Assembly: GCA_903932805.1 (NCBI GenBank)
Contig: CAIZHO010000290.1
Span: forward strand, 1-6,358
Length of the DNA: 6,358 nucleotides
Direction of reading: 5' to 3'
Source of the DNA: an uncultured Roseiflexaceae bacterium
Lineage (GTDB): Bacteria; Chloroflexota; Chloroflexia; Chloroflexales; Roseiflexaceae
In this document: one piece after another, positions 1-6,358 of the stretch
Layout: the number at the start of each line of letters is the position of its first letter
Position numbering within the stretch: position 1 is the stretch's first letter
Program-made: the position numbers and the translations under genes
The notes under the pieces: model-generated
Told to the model about the DNA's origin: nothing
The model's database searches: none
What the model saw: the letters and a program-made list of their open reading frames with translations, nothing else

Positions 1-542
1 CGATGTTTGTGAAGCCTGCCAATATGGGCAGCAGTGTCGGCATAAGCAAAGTAAAAACCCGCGCAGAATTGATTGCTGGCCTTACCCTTGCTGCATCGTT
101 TGACCGCCGTATTGTGGTCGAACAAGGCGTCACAGCACGTGAAATCGAAGTTTCTGTGTTGGGGAACGAGGCACCGATCGCAAGCCTGCCGGGCGAGATA
201 ATTCCCGCCAATGAATGGTATGATTATGAGGCAAAGTACCTTAATACGGCGACCCAGGTGGTCATTCCTGCCACGCTCACAGACGCTCAATCGCAGAGCG
301 TGCGCCGCATCGCACTCCAGGCGTTTCTCTCGGTTGATGGTGCAGGGTTGGCACGGGTAGATTTCTTGTACGACGAATCAGCCGACGTGTTTTATATCTC
401 TGAAGTCAATACCATGCCTGGGTTTACACCATTTAGCATGTATGCCAAAATGTGGGACGCCAGCGGCATGTCGTACCCCGAGGTGCTCGATCGCCTGGTG
501 GCGCTCGCACGCGAACGAGGAACACGCGCCCAAGGAGCATAG
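1..542 (+). CDS. ddl: D-alanine--D-alanine ligase, C-terminal part (5' end outside window)
   Basis: Cytoplasmic ATP-grasp ligase that joins two D-alanines for the peptidoglycan stem peptide. Only the last 179 or so codons are present. The reading frame is open from the left edge, and the ATG at position 3 is an internal Met just before the conserved VKPANMGSSVG loop, not the start. Counting that Met as residue 1, visible family motifs are the ATP-grasp lysine in VKPA (K4), the YDYEAKY segment (73-79), the arginine of GLARVDF (R118), and the metal ligands D120, E134 and N136 in EVNTMPGFT (134-142). The YDY tyrosine is retained; it becomes Phe in vancomycin-resistance D-Ala-D-Lac ligases, so D-Ala-D-Ala specificity is likely. 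The C-terminus (ALARERGTRAQGA) looks complete. The TAG stop at 540-542 abuts the ftsQ start, as expected for a dcw operon. Identification is secure. Confidence 0.96.
   Translation, partial: MFVKPANMGSSVGISKVKTRAELIAGLTLAASFDRRIVVEQGVTAREIEVSVLGNEAPIASLPGEIIPANEWYDYEAKYLNTATQVVIPATLTDAQSQSVRRIALQAFLSVDGAGLARVDFLYDESADVFYISEVNTMPGFTPFSMYAKMWDASGMSYPEVLDRLVALARERGTRAQGA
532..537 (+). promoter_or_regulatory. ribosome-binding site for ftsQ, inside ddl
   Basis: AAGGAG lies 5 bases before a GTG at 543 and within the last codons of ddl. It fixes the GTG as the ftsQ start. Because ribosomes terminating on ddl stop at the very next base, it implies translational coupling of the two genes. Confidence 0.8.
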
Positions 543-1391
543 GTGAGTAGTCAACGGCCACGGACAAACCGACCGACTCCTCGTACACGCCGCCCCGAAG
601 GGGTGCGGCCTGGCATGCGTATACAGTCGTTGACCTATCTGCGCACAGGTCGTCCGTTGAGCATCTTGCTCGTGCTACTGGTGCTCGGGTACATCTATTC
701 GTTGTGGAACAATCCTGCATATGTTGTCACCTCCGTCACCGTGACCGGTGCGTCGACGCTGAGCAGCGATCGTGTTGCCGAACTCTCGGGTGCGGTGGGT
801 GCGTCAATATGGTCTCTCGACGCGCAAACCATCCAAACCACAATTCTGGCAAGCCCCTATGTTGTGTCCGCCGATGTCGCGGTGCGCCTCCCCAACACTG
901 TCTCGGTGTCGCTCAATGAACACCAAAGCGAGATTCGCTGGAAGAATGGACCAACATACCTCATTGTCGATCCGACCGGTGCGTTGCTCGGGATAGACCC
1001 AGCAGTGGTTATCACAGGCACACTCATCATCAATGACGACAGTGCCGTGTACCTGAGTCCGGGCGATACGGTTGATGCCCAAATTGTGACCCTCGCACGC
1101 GTGATTAGCCAACGCCTGCCCACCGAAGCAGGCCTCGACATTGCGCGCATCGGTTGGGACGAACGGCGCGGTATATCGGTTGTGTCCGCAACCGGTCAAA
1201 CCATTCTCTTTGGCACGCTCGAACGTATCGACGAAAAACTCGCACTGCTCGCACAATTGAACGCAGAACGCACGACTTTTGCGTTCGCCGATTTGCGCTC
1301 TTTGACACCCTACTATCGCGACGAAATCCCGTTCACCGAGACAATCACGCAGACATTGGTTATCTCCGATGCCGTCGAACCAGCACCCTAG
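543..1391 (+). CDS. ftsQ: cell division protein FtsQ/DivIB
   Basis: Bitopic membrane protein of the divisome that links the cytoplasmic Z-ring to septal wall synthesis through FtsB/FtsL and FtsW/FtsI. The 282-residue chain has the family layout. A basic, Pro/Arg-rich cytoplasmic tail covers residues 1-37. A single membrane helix lies at about 38-55 (LSILLVLLVLGYIYSLW). A POTRA domain spans about 60-128, beginning VVTSVTVTGASTLS and ending with PNTVSVSLNEHQ. The FtsQ/DivIB beta domain follows, reaching the conserved DLRSLTPYYR element near 250-259. The start is GTG, chosen because AAGGAG lies 5 bases upstream; no competing Met precedes the membrane helix except M25, which would lose the basic tail. 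It sits with no gap after ddl and 15 bases before ftsA. Sequence conservation in this family is low, so the call rests on architecture plus position. Confidence 0.93.
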   Translation: MSSQRPRTNRPTPRTRRPEGVRPGMRIQSLTYLRTGRPLSILLVLLVLGYIYSLWNNPAYVVTSVTVTGASTLSSDRVAELSGAVGASIWSLDAQTIQTTILASPYVVSADVAVRLPNTVSVSLNEHQSEIRWKNGPTYLIVDPTGALLGIDPAVVITGTLIINDDSAVYLSPGDTVDAQIVTLARVISQRLPTEAGLDIARIGWDERRGISVVSATGQTILFGTLERIDEKLALLAQLNAERTTFAFADLRSLTPYYRDEIPFTETITQTLVISDAVEPAP

Positions 1392-1394
1392 CAC

Positions 1395-1400
1395 AAGAGG
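1395..1400 (+). promoter_or_regulatory. ribosome-binding site for ftsA
   Basis: AAGAGG lies 6 bases before GTG at 1407 and 12 bases before the in-frame ATG at 1413. The spacing favours the GTG start, which adds only two residues. Confidence 0.65.
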
Positions 1401-1406
1401 TAGCCT

Positions 1407-2639
1407 GTGAGTATGCGCACCATTGCCGGTATTGATATCGGCTCAACCAAAATAATCACCATGATTGCGCAGATGGATGGTGAACAAATCATCACCGTGC
1501 TCGGGTACGGCGTCTCACCGGCACGCGGCGTCGAACGCGGTATCATCGTCAATCTCGAAGAAGCAACGCGCTCCATCAAGGCCAGCATTACGCAGGCCGA
1601 ACAAATGGGTGGGTATCGCGTCGGCTCTGCGTATGTGTCGATGACCGGTAAGCACATCCAAAGCTTTACCCGCACGGGACCGGTTGCAATCTCGCGTGAG
1701 TACGATGGTTACGTGCGCCACGAAGATATCTTGCGTGCGGTCGAAATAGCACAGGCCGAGCCGCTCCCTGCAAACGTCGAACTGCTCCATGTGATGCCGT
1801 TCCGGTATACCCTCGATACCCAAGAAGTCCAAGATCCCATCGGGATGCGTGGGTATCGCCTCGAGGTCGATGTCCACATCGTCGTCTGCGATGTCGGTGC
1901 CATACAAAACATCATTAAAGTCGTCCAGAATTGCAACGTCGAAATCGACGATGTTATCCTCCAGCAGCTCGCCAGTGCAGAAGCAGTGTTGACGGACGAC
2001 GATCGCCAAAACGGCGTGGTCTTGGTCGACATCGGGAGCGACACCACTGGCGTAGCATTTGTGGCCCAAGGTGCAACGTGGCACACCCATGTCATCCCTG
2101 TCGGTGGGCACACAATCACCAACGACCTCATCATGATGTTCCAGCTCAACCCTGCAGTCGCCGAGCAGACCAAACAACACATCGGCGAGGCGGTTGCAGA
2201 TCCGCACCGCCATCGCGATGTCATCGAACTCGAAGGTCAACGTCCGGGCGAACCGGTATCAATCAGTCGATTACATTTCAACGAAGCAATCCAAGCACGC
2301 TGTGACGAGCTCATCGACTTCATCATCTATGAGGTATCACAGAGCTCATATATGGGCGCATATAACGCAGGTGTTGTATTGACCGGGGGTGGGGCACAGC
2401 TCCGCAACATCGATATTCTCTTCTACGAGCGCTTTAATGCACCGATTCGCATCGGGGTCGCCGAGGATGTCTATGGCCGTATCGATGGTCTCAATACGCC
2501 TGCCTACACAACGGTCCTCGGGCTAATCCGTTGGGGGTACCGACATGGCCAGAGCGGCAAACACAGCCGCGACGAAGATAGTCGTTGGGTCGATGTCTAT
2601 GAGCGCTTCAAAATGTGGTTACGTGAGTTCTTGCCGTAG
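1407..2639 (+). CDS. ftsA: cell division protein FtsA (actin-like ATPase)
   Basis: Peripheral membrane ATPase that binds the FtsZ C-terminal tail and holds FtsZ filaments on the membrane. The 410 residues match the usual FtsA size. Visible elements in order: phosphate-1 loop GIDIGSTK (8-15); the SHS2/1C domain around 84-165, including QDPIGMRGYRLEVDVHIV; phosphate-2 loop DIGSDTTG (208-215); PVGGHTITNDL (231-241); and adenosine loop VVLTGGGAQL (323-332). A hydrophilic spacer (379-394, rich in Ser, Arg and Asp) follows, then a C-terminal amphipathic helix VDVYERFKMWLREFLP (395-410), typical of the FtsA membrane-targeting sequence. The phosphate-2 loop is unusual because the common form is DIGGGTTD. 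GTG at 1407 is preferred over ATG at 1413 from ribosome-binding-site spacing. It is last in the ddl-ftsQ-ftsA transcript and is followed by a terminator 24 bases after the stop. Confidence 0.97.
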   Translation: MSMRTIAGIDIGSTKIITMIAQMDGEQIITVLGYGVSPARGVERGIIVNLEEATRSIKASITQAEQMGGYRVGSAYVSMTGKHIQSFTRTGPVAISREYDGYVRHEDILRAVEIAQAEPLPANVELLHVMPFRYTLDTQEVQDPIGMRGYRLEVDVHIVVCDVGAIQNIIKVVQNCNVEIDDVILQQLASAEAVLTDDDRQNGVVLVDIGSDTTGVAFVAQGATWHTHVIPVGGHTITNDLIMMFQLNPAVAEQTKQHIGEAVADPHRHRDVIELEGQRPGEPVSISRLHFNEAIQARCDELIDFIIYEVSQSSYMGAYNAGVVLTGGGAQLRNIDILFYERFNAPIRIGVAEDVYGRIDGLNTPAYTTVLGLIRWGYRHGQSGKHSRDEDSRWVDVYERFKMWLREFLP

Positions 2640-2662
2640 CAGTATCGTTCATTGCTATGCCC

Positions 2663-2696
2663 AACGCACGAGTCGCAGCGCGGCTCGTGCGTTTTT
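2663..2696 (+). terminator. intrinsic terminator after ftsA
   Basis: A perfect 10-bp stem (AACGCACGAG at 2663-2672 with CTCGTGCGTT at 2684-2693) can extend inward through a T-G wobble and three GC pairs to a 3-base loop (2677-2679). It runs into five T residues (2692-2696). It closes the ddl-ftsQ-ftsA unit and separates it from the ftsZ pair. Confidence 0.9.
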
Positions 2697-2701
2697 GCGT
2701 C

Positions 2702-2731
2702 TTCCCACCCTGCGTACTGTTGTAGTATAAT
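2702..2731 (+). promoter_or_regulatory. predicted sigma70-type promoter for ftsZ1-ftsZ2
   Basis: A perfect -10 hexamer TATAAT lies at 2726-2731. The best -35 candidate is TTCCCA at 2702-2707 (4 of 6 matches to TTGACA), with an 18-base spacer. Transcription should begin near 2738, giving a leader of roughly 70 nt. The location directly behind a terminator and before ftsZ1 supports the call. The -35 assignment is weak. Confidence 0.7.
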
Positions 2732-2743
2732 GTTAGAACATTA
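2728..2743. promoter_or_regulatory. interrupted palindrome overlapping the ftsZ promoter, candidate operator
   Basis: TAATGTT (2728-2734) and AACATTA (2737-2743) are perfect inverted 7-bp arms around a central AG. The element covers most of the -10 hexamer and the expected start point. If transcription starts near 2738, only the right arm would be in the mRNA, so a DNA-binding site is more plausible than an RNA hairpin. It does not match the Gram-positive LexA box GAAC-N4-GTTC. No binding protein can be assigned, and chance occurrence in this AT-rich stretch is possible. Confidence 0.4.
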
Positions 2744-2808
2744 CAAAATGATTTCAATCTCGTGCTGCAGCGCGTGTCCTGTGTGCAGTCATATTCGATG
2801 GAGGGGAT

Positions 2809-3978
2809 ATGTTCGGTCACCAACAAGAGATCAATGAACGCGTGGCGGTCATCAAGGTCGTCGGTGTCGGGGGTGGTGGATCGAACGCGGTCGACCGCAT
2901 GGTCGCCGATGGTGTCCAAAACGTCGAGTTCATCACCGTCAATACCGATGCGCAAGCGCTTGTCAACTCGAAGGCCGATCAACGCATTCGTATCGGCGAC
3001 AAATTGACCAAAGGCCTCGGGGCCGGCGGTGACCCCTCCATCGGCGAAAAAGCCGCCGAAGAATCACGCATCGAACTCACCGAAGCCCTGCACGGCGCCA
3101 ACATGGTCTTTATCACCGCCGGTATGGGCGGCGGTACCGGCACCGGCGCTGCTCCAATTGTGGCGAGCATCGCCCAAGAGCTGGGCATTTTGACCGTCGG
3201 AGTTGTCACCAAGCCGTTCGGCTTTGAGGGCAAACATCGCCGCAAACACGCCGAAGAAGGCATCGAACGACTCCGACCCCATGTCGATACCCTCGTCATC
3301 GTCCCCAACGATCGTCTGCTCCACGCAGGCAACAAAAACGCCACCATGATGCAAGCCTTCCAAATGGCCGATGGTGTGCTCCGTCAGGGTATACAAGGCA
3401 TTGCCGACATGATCAACCTGCCCGGGCTGATCAATGTCGACTTTGCCGATGTCCGCTCGGTAATGCAACGTTCCGGTACGGCTTTGATGTCGATCGGCAT
3501 CGGCAGCGGCGACAATCGTATGATCGACGCCGTCCGCGAGGCAGTCGAGTCCCCGCTCCTCGAAGTAACCATCACCGGCGCGCGGAGTGTCTTGCTCAAC
3601 GTCACCGGCGGCGAAGACGTCAGCCTCTACGAGGTCCAAGAAGCCGCATCGGTTATCGAGGCGGCGGTTGCCCACAATGCCAACATCATCTGGGGCCTCC
3701 TCATCGATCCCAACTTCCCACGTGGTCAGGTCAAGGTGACGCTCATCGCAACCGGGTTCGATAACGACCGCCGGCCGGATCCCGTCGTCGAACAGCGTGC
3801 TCCGCTGCCGACACGGACCCCTCCGCCAGTCTCGCGGCCGACGCCACCAGCTATTTCGACGCCGCTCCAGACGCCACCAGCGCGCGATCAACGGACTCCA
3901 TCGCAACCACTCCGCAATTTCCCCACCCAGGCCGATGTCGACATTCCGGTCTTTGTGCGCCGCAACAAAGACCGCTAG
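2809..3978 (+). CDS. ftsZ: cell division protein FtsZ, first copy (canonical C-terminal tail)
   Basis: Tubulin-like GTPase that polymerises into the cytoplasmic Z-ring. Its 389 residues include the GTP-binding loop [13 protein letters not shown] (19-31), tubulin signature GGGTGTG (107-113), VPNDRLL (165-171), and the catalytic T7 loop NVDFADV (209-215) with both aspartates (D211, D214). The core ends near 317. A Pro/Thr-rich, probably disordered linker follows (about 320-374), then a tail [13 protein letters not shown] that closely resembles the conserved FtsA/ZipA-binding peptide (DIPxFLRR type). The ATG start is supported by GGAGGGG at 2800-2806. It has its own predicted promoter after a terminator, and a second ftsZ follows after 52 bases. 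By sequence this is a fully functional, membrane-anchorable FtsZ. Confidence 0.98.
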   Translation: MFGHQQEINERVAVIKVVGVGGGGSNAVDRMVADGVQNVEFITVNTDAQALVNSKADQRIRIGDKLTKGLGAGGDPSIGEKAAEESRIELTEALHGANMVFITAGMGGGTGTGAAPIVASIAQELGILTVGVVTKPFGFEGKHRRKHAEEGIERLRPHVDTLVIVPNDRLLHAGNKNATMMQAFQMADGVLRQGIQGIADMINLPGLINVDFADVRSVMQRSGTALMSIGIGSGDNRMIDAVREAVESPLLEVTITGARSVLLNVTGGEDVSLYEVQEAASVIEAAVAHNANIIWGLLIDPNFPRGQVKVTLIATGFDNDRRPDPVVEQRAPLPTRTPPPVSRPTPPAISTPLQTPPARDQRTPSQPLRNFPTQADVDIPVFVRRNKDR

Positions 3979-4017
3979 TGCCCGCTGATGCGTGTGTTTG
4001 TCTGACCGGCAGCGTCG

Positions 4018-4023
4018 AAAGGA
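4018..4023 (+). promoter_or_regulatory. ribosome-binding site for second ftsZ, decides start
   Basis: AAAGGA lies 7 bases before the ATG at 4031. This favours ATG 4031 over an in-frame GTG at 3992, which has no good Shine-Dalgarno and would add 13 non-conserved residues. The gap from 3979 to 4030 has no terminator or promoter that I can recognise, so read-through from ftsZ1 is expected. Confidence 0.8.
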
Positions 4024-4030
4024 TTTCTCG

Positions 4031-5380
4031 ATGACTCATTCACAGCCCCGCGGCGTCCGTGCCGTCATTCGTGTCGTCGGTGTCGGCGGCGGTGGTTCCA
4101 ATGCAATCGACCGAATGATCGAAGACGGCGTTCGTGACGTCGAGTTCGTCGCCATCAATACCGACGCCCAGGTCTTGCGCACATCCAAAGCACACTACAA
4201 GATCTGCATCGGTGAACGCCTGACCCGCGGTATGGGTGCGGGTGGTGATCCTGGCGTCGGTGAACGCGCTGCCGAAGAGACCAACGACGAGCTCTACGAA
4301 ATCCTCAAGGGCTCGAACCTTGTCTTTATTACGGCCGGGATGGGCGGTGGTACCGGTACAGGCGCTGCCCCCATTGTCGCCAGCATCGCCCAAGACCTCG
4401 GTATTCTGACGGTCGCTGTGGTGACCAAGCCCTTCAAGTTCGAAGGCTCCAAACGCCTCAATCAGGCCGAAGCAGGCATCGAACAACTCCGCAAATATGT
4501 CGACGCCCTCGTCGTTGTCCCCAATGATCGCCTCGTCGAGGCGTATGCCAAGCGCGGCGTTTCCATGATCCAGGGCTTTCAAATCGCCGATAGTGTGCTG
4601 CGTCAAGGCATCCAAGGCGTTTCAGACCTCATCACCAAACCAGGCGTCGTCAATGTGGACTTTGCAGATGTCCAGACCGTGCTCAAAAATTCGGGCGAAG
4701 CGCTGATGGCAATCGGCGTAGGCTCGGGTGAAAATCGCATCCAACAGGCAATCGAATCGGCTATGGCTTCACCGCTCCTCGATGTCGAAATCCGTGGTGC
4801 CAAGCGTGTGCTCCTCAATATTTCGTCCGGCGAAGATATCCGCATGACCGAGGTCGCTGAAGCAGCAACCATCATCGAAGGCATCGTGGCCGACGATGCC
4901 CAAATCATCTGGGGCTCAGTCATTGACCCGAATTTTCCGGCCAATCAGGTCAAAATCACCTTGCTTGCATCGGGCATCTCGACACTCAAGCCCAAGGTGC
5001 AAATGCCCGAGCGCACGCCGCAGCACGTCGCCCCGGCACATCCGCCGACGCCCTCGCAGATCCCACCTGCCATGCGCAGTACTCCTGCAACACCTGCGCC
5101 GGCGCCGGTGCAGCAACCCCCCGCTGCCGCACCCACCATCGACCGTAACTCCCCGTTGGGTGGTCGTGCTGCAAACAGTGGCGAGCCTGCCCCGCGGCGG
5201 CCCTATATCCCCCCCGCCGAACAACAACCGCCGGTCTTCCCGACACGGCCGGTCGCACCGCGTCAAACGCCCCTCGATGGCGGGTTACGCCAGCCTTCAG
5301 CGAGTCCACGCCCCTACGACGACGATCCGGACATCTCGTTGCCACCGGCTATTCGCCAGCGGCGCACCGACGAAAACTAA
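4031..5380 (+). CDS. ftsZ: cell division protein FtsZ, second copy (long linker, diverged tail)
   Basis: Second FtsZ paralogue of 449 residues. All GTPase elements are intact: [13 protein letters not shown] (17-29), GGGTGTG (105-111), VPNDRL (163-168), and T7 loop NVDFADV (208-214) with D210 and D213. Polymerisation and GTP hydrolysis are therefore expected. The core (to about 316) is roughly 60-65% identical to the upstream copy by hand alignment, with one extra residue near 171-178. The linker (about 318-429) is twice as long as in copy 1 and rich in Pro, Ala and Gln. The tail [20 protein letters not shown] keeps an acidic stretch followed by a basic end. It lacks the DIPxF core, reading [10 protein letters not shown] instead, so binding to FtsA may be weaker or to another partner. 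ATG 4031 is chosen from its ribosome-binding site. It is probably co-transcribed with copy 1 and is followed by a strong terminator. This is not a pseudogene. Confidence 0.97.
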   Translation: MTHSQPRGVRAVIRVVGVGGGGSNAIDRMIEDGVRDVEFVAINTDAQVLRTSKAHYKICIGERLTRGMGAGGDPGVGERAAEETNDELYEILKGSNLVFITAGMGGGTGTGAAPIVASIAQDLGILTVAVVTKPFKFEGSKRLNQAEAGIEQLRKYVDALVVVPNDRLVEAYAKRGVSMIQGFQIADSVLRQGIQGVSDLITKPGVVNVDFADVQTVLKNSGEALMAIGVGSGENRIQQAIESAMASPLLDVEIRGAKRVLLNISSGEDIRMTEVAEAATIIEGIVADDAQIIWGSVIDPNFPANQVKITLLASGISTLKPKVQMPERTPQHVAPAHPPTPSQIPPAMRSTPATPAPAPVQQPPAAAPTIDRNSPLGGRAANSGEPAPRRPYIPPAEQQPPVFPTRPVAPRQTPLDGGLRQPSASPRPYDDDPDISLPPAIRQRRTDEN

Positions 5381-5387
5381 CTCGATC

Positions 5388-5420
5388 ACGCCACCGTTGC
5401 CTGCCAACGGTGGCGTTTTT
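5388..5420 (+). terminator. intrinsic terminator after the ftsZ pair
   Basis: A perfect 12-bp stem (ACGCCACCGTTG at 5388-5399 with CAACGGTGGCGT at 5405-5416) has a 5-base loop and is followed by five T residues (5416-5420). It begins 7 bases after the stop codon and ends the dcw region. Confidence 0.93.
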
Positions 5421-5444
5421 CTCTCTCTGCTGGACAATTACCGG

Positions 5445-5450
5445 TATAAT
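5445..5450 (+). promoter_or_regulatory. predicted -10 element for the amidohydrolase gene
   Basis: A perfect TATAAT lies 34 bases before the start codon and 24 bases after the terminator T-run. No acceptable -35 hexamer is found at 16-18 bases (that region is CT repeats). The better match TGGACA at 5431-5436 is only 8 bases away, too close. The promoter may be weak or need an activator. The hexamer also overlaps a small palindrome, TACCGGTA (5439-5446). Confidence 0.5.
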
Positions 5451-5484
5451 CCACACGTCCCCTTCTCACATAAAAGGAACCGAC

Positions 5485-6358
5485 ATGACGACGATGCTTG
5501 TCACCAATGGCCCCATTTATACCCTTGATCCCGCCAAACCACTCGTCGAAGCATTGGGTATTCGCGATGGTATCGTCTGTGCTGTAGGCTCACGCGCCGA
5601 CGTCATTGCCATCCTCGGTACCCCCGACACGACGCTCGATTTACAGGGCAAAGCAGCCATCCCGGGGTTGACCGATGCGCACGTGCACATCATCGCCACC
5701 GGCATGACCCTGCGCCAGGTACGTCTGTACGGGTACACCGACTTCGCCGAGGTGTGCAAGACCATCGGGGCTGCCGATGACCGCCTGCCCGACGGCGTTT
5801 GGCTCCAAGGCGGCGGTTGGGATCATACCCTGTGGGGCGGCTACTGGCCCACCGCCGATGACCTCGAAAAGCTCTGCCCCGGTCGGCCAGCGCTGCTCAG
5901 TCGCAAAGACGGCCACTCTGCCTGGGTCAACCATACCGCCATGAAAATAGCCGGCATCGATCGCCATACTGCCGACCCCGAGGGCGGCCACATCGATCGT
6001 GACGCCAACGGCAATCCCACCGGCATTTTCAAAGAGACCGCCATCAACCTCGTGCGTCAGCATATCCCTGACACCACCGACGAAGACCGCCGCGCAGCCG
6101 TGACCGATGCCTTCGCCGAAGGCTACACCTACGGTATGGTGGGGATGCATAGCCTCACGGGTACGCGCCGCGATGGCTTCAACGACCTGCGCAACTTCCA
6201 GTACATGCGCGAGCAAGGCAAACTCCCGGGCCGTGTCCTGGTACAAATGGACCCCGACGGCTTCGAACACATGCTGGGGCTCGGCCTGCGGAGCGGCCTC
6301 GGTGATGATTGGTTGCGGATCGGCGCATTCAAGTTCTTTGCCGATGGTACCCTCGGGA
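5485..6358 (+). CDS. YtcJ-like metal-dependent amidohydrolase, N-terminal part (3' end outside window)
   Basis: Member of the amidohydrolase superfamily, Amidohydro_3/YtcJ group, which hydrolyses C-N bonds of small amides or formamides. The exact substrate cannot be read from sequence. The frame stays open for 291 codons to the right edge; the family is usually about 530-550 residues, so the C-terminal part with further metal ligands is missing. Visible features: an N-terminal beta-sandwich strand (TNGPIYTLDP, then GIRDGIVCAVG); the metal-binding HxH in GLTDAHVHIIATG (H66, H68); RKDGHSAWVNHTA (141-153); GNPTGIFKETA (176-186); and FKFFADGTLG (282-291), a hallmark of this group. AAAGGA (5473-5478) lies 6 bases before the ATG. 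No signal peptide is seen, so it is cytoplasmic. It lies beyond a terminator with its own -10, so it is probably not part of the division operon. Confidence 0.92.
   Translation, partial: MTTMLVTNGPIYTLDPAKPLVEALGIRDGIVCAVGSRADVIAILGTPDTTLDLQGKAAIPGLTDAHVHIIATGMTLRQVRLYGYTDFAEVCKTIGAADDRLPDGVWLQGGGWDHTLWGGYWPTADDLEKLCPGRPALLSRKDGHSAWVNHTAMKIAGIDRHTADPEGGHIDRDANGNPTGIFKETAINLVRQHIPDTTDEDRRAAVTDAFAEGYTYGMVGMHSLTGTRRDGFNDLRNFQYMREQGKLPGRVLVQMDPDGFEHMLGLGLRSGLGDDWLRIGAFKFFADGTLG

Noticed and set aside
1515..2240. 241-codon open frame on the minus strand opposite ftsA, and similar antisense frames opposite the second ftsZ and the amidohydrolase (5641-6270)
   Set aside because: All lie wholly inside confidently identified genes, show no family motifs, and are explained by the rarity of stop codons opposite GC-biased codons.
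2765..2788. Possible hairpin or riboswitch in the ftsZ1 leader (CTGCA with TGCAG)
   Set aside because: Only five pairs around a 14-base loop, and no known riboswitch core is recognisable in the roughly 70-nt leader.
3064..3906. 280-codon open frame on the minus strand opposite ftsZ copy 1
   Set aside because: It is a shadow of the strongly biased codon usage in ftsZ. The translation is Asp/Gly/His-rich low-quality sequence with no recognisable domain, and the plus strand is a certain gene.
3992..4030. Longer second FtsZ starting at GTG 3992
   Set aside because: The extra 13 residues do not resemble FtsZ N-termini, there is no suitable Shine-Dalgarno, and ATG 4031 has AAAGGA at ideal spacing.
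3979..4030. Possible terminator or attenuator between the two ftsZ genes
   Set aside because: Only a 5-bp stem (CGCTG/CAGCG) with a loop of about 22 bases and no T-run. Not enough to stop transcription.
2809..5380. Tandem ftsZ as an assembly duplication
   Set aside because: The copies differ at many synonymous and amino-acid positions throughout and have unrelated linkers and intergenic sequence, so they are genuine separate genes.
4896..5528. 210-codon plus-strand open frame overlapping the end of the second ftsZ and running through the terminator
   Set aside because: Arg/Pro/Ser-rich out-of-frame reading of the FtsZ linker. It crosses a strong terminator and has no supporting start signals.

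Overview
The window is the end of a division-and-cell-wall (dcw) cluster, followed by an unrelated metabolic gene. All genes are on the + strand. In order they are: the 3' half of ddl (D-alanine--D-alanine ligase), ftsQ/divIB, ftsA, two consecutive and clearly different ftsZ genes, and the first 291 codons of a YtcJ-type amidohydrolase that runs off the right edge. The order ddl-ftsQ-ftsA-ftsZ is the classic bacterial arrangement. The second full-length ftsZ directly behind the first is the departure from it. Base composition is moderately high in GC (mid to upper 50s per cent by eye). The peptidoglycan gene, the actin-like FtsA and the tandem ftsZ pair would suit a member of the Chloroflexota such as the filamentous Chloroflexia. 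That placement is an inference from gene order and protein style, not a proof.

Region 1 (1-2639) is one tightly packed transcript. The ddl stop codon is followed immediately by the GTG start of ftsQ, whose Shine-Dalgarno lies inside ddl. Only 15 bases separate ftsQ from ftsA. Region 2 (2640-2808) is a punctuation zone: a strong intrinsic terminator closes the ddl-ftsQ-ftsA unit. About 30 bases later there is a perfect TATAAT -10 element that overlaps a 16-bp interrupted palindrome, then a leader of roughly 70 nt before ftsZ1. Region 3 (2809-5380) holds the two ftsZ genes, 52 bases apart with no terminator between them, so they are probably co-transcribed. A second strong intrinsic terminator closes the unit. 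Region 4 (5421-6358) has a new -10 element and ribosome-binding site, then the amidohydrolase.

Functionally, Ddl supplies the D-Ala-D-Ala dipeptide for peptidoglycan precursors. FtsQ is the membrane/periplasmic POTRA scaffold of the divisome. FtsA is the actin-like membrane anchor for FtsZ. The two FtsZ proteins would form or modulate the Z-ring. Both FtsZ copies keep every GTP-binding and GTP-hydrolysis motif I can see, and they are about 60-65% identical over the tubulin-like core by hand count. They differ sharply in the disordered C-terminal linker (about 55 versus 110 residues) and in the extreme C-terminal peptide. FtsZ1 has a canonical DIPxF-type tail for FtsA binding, whereas FtsZ2 has a diverged one. 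That suggests a division of labour between an anchored and a modulatory FtsZ, expressed as a pair from its own promoter. This two-FtsZ arrangement is the most interesting feature of the window. I see no mobile elements, CRISPR arrays, tRNA or rRNA genes.
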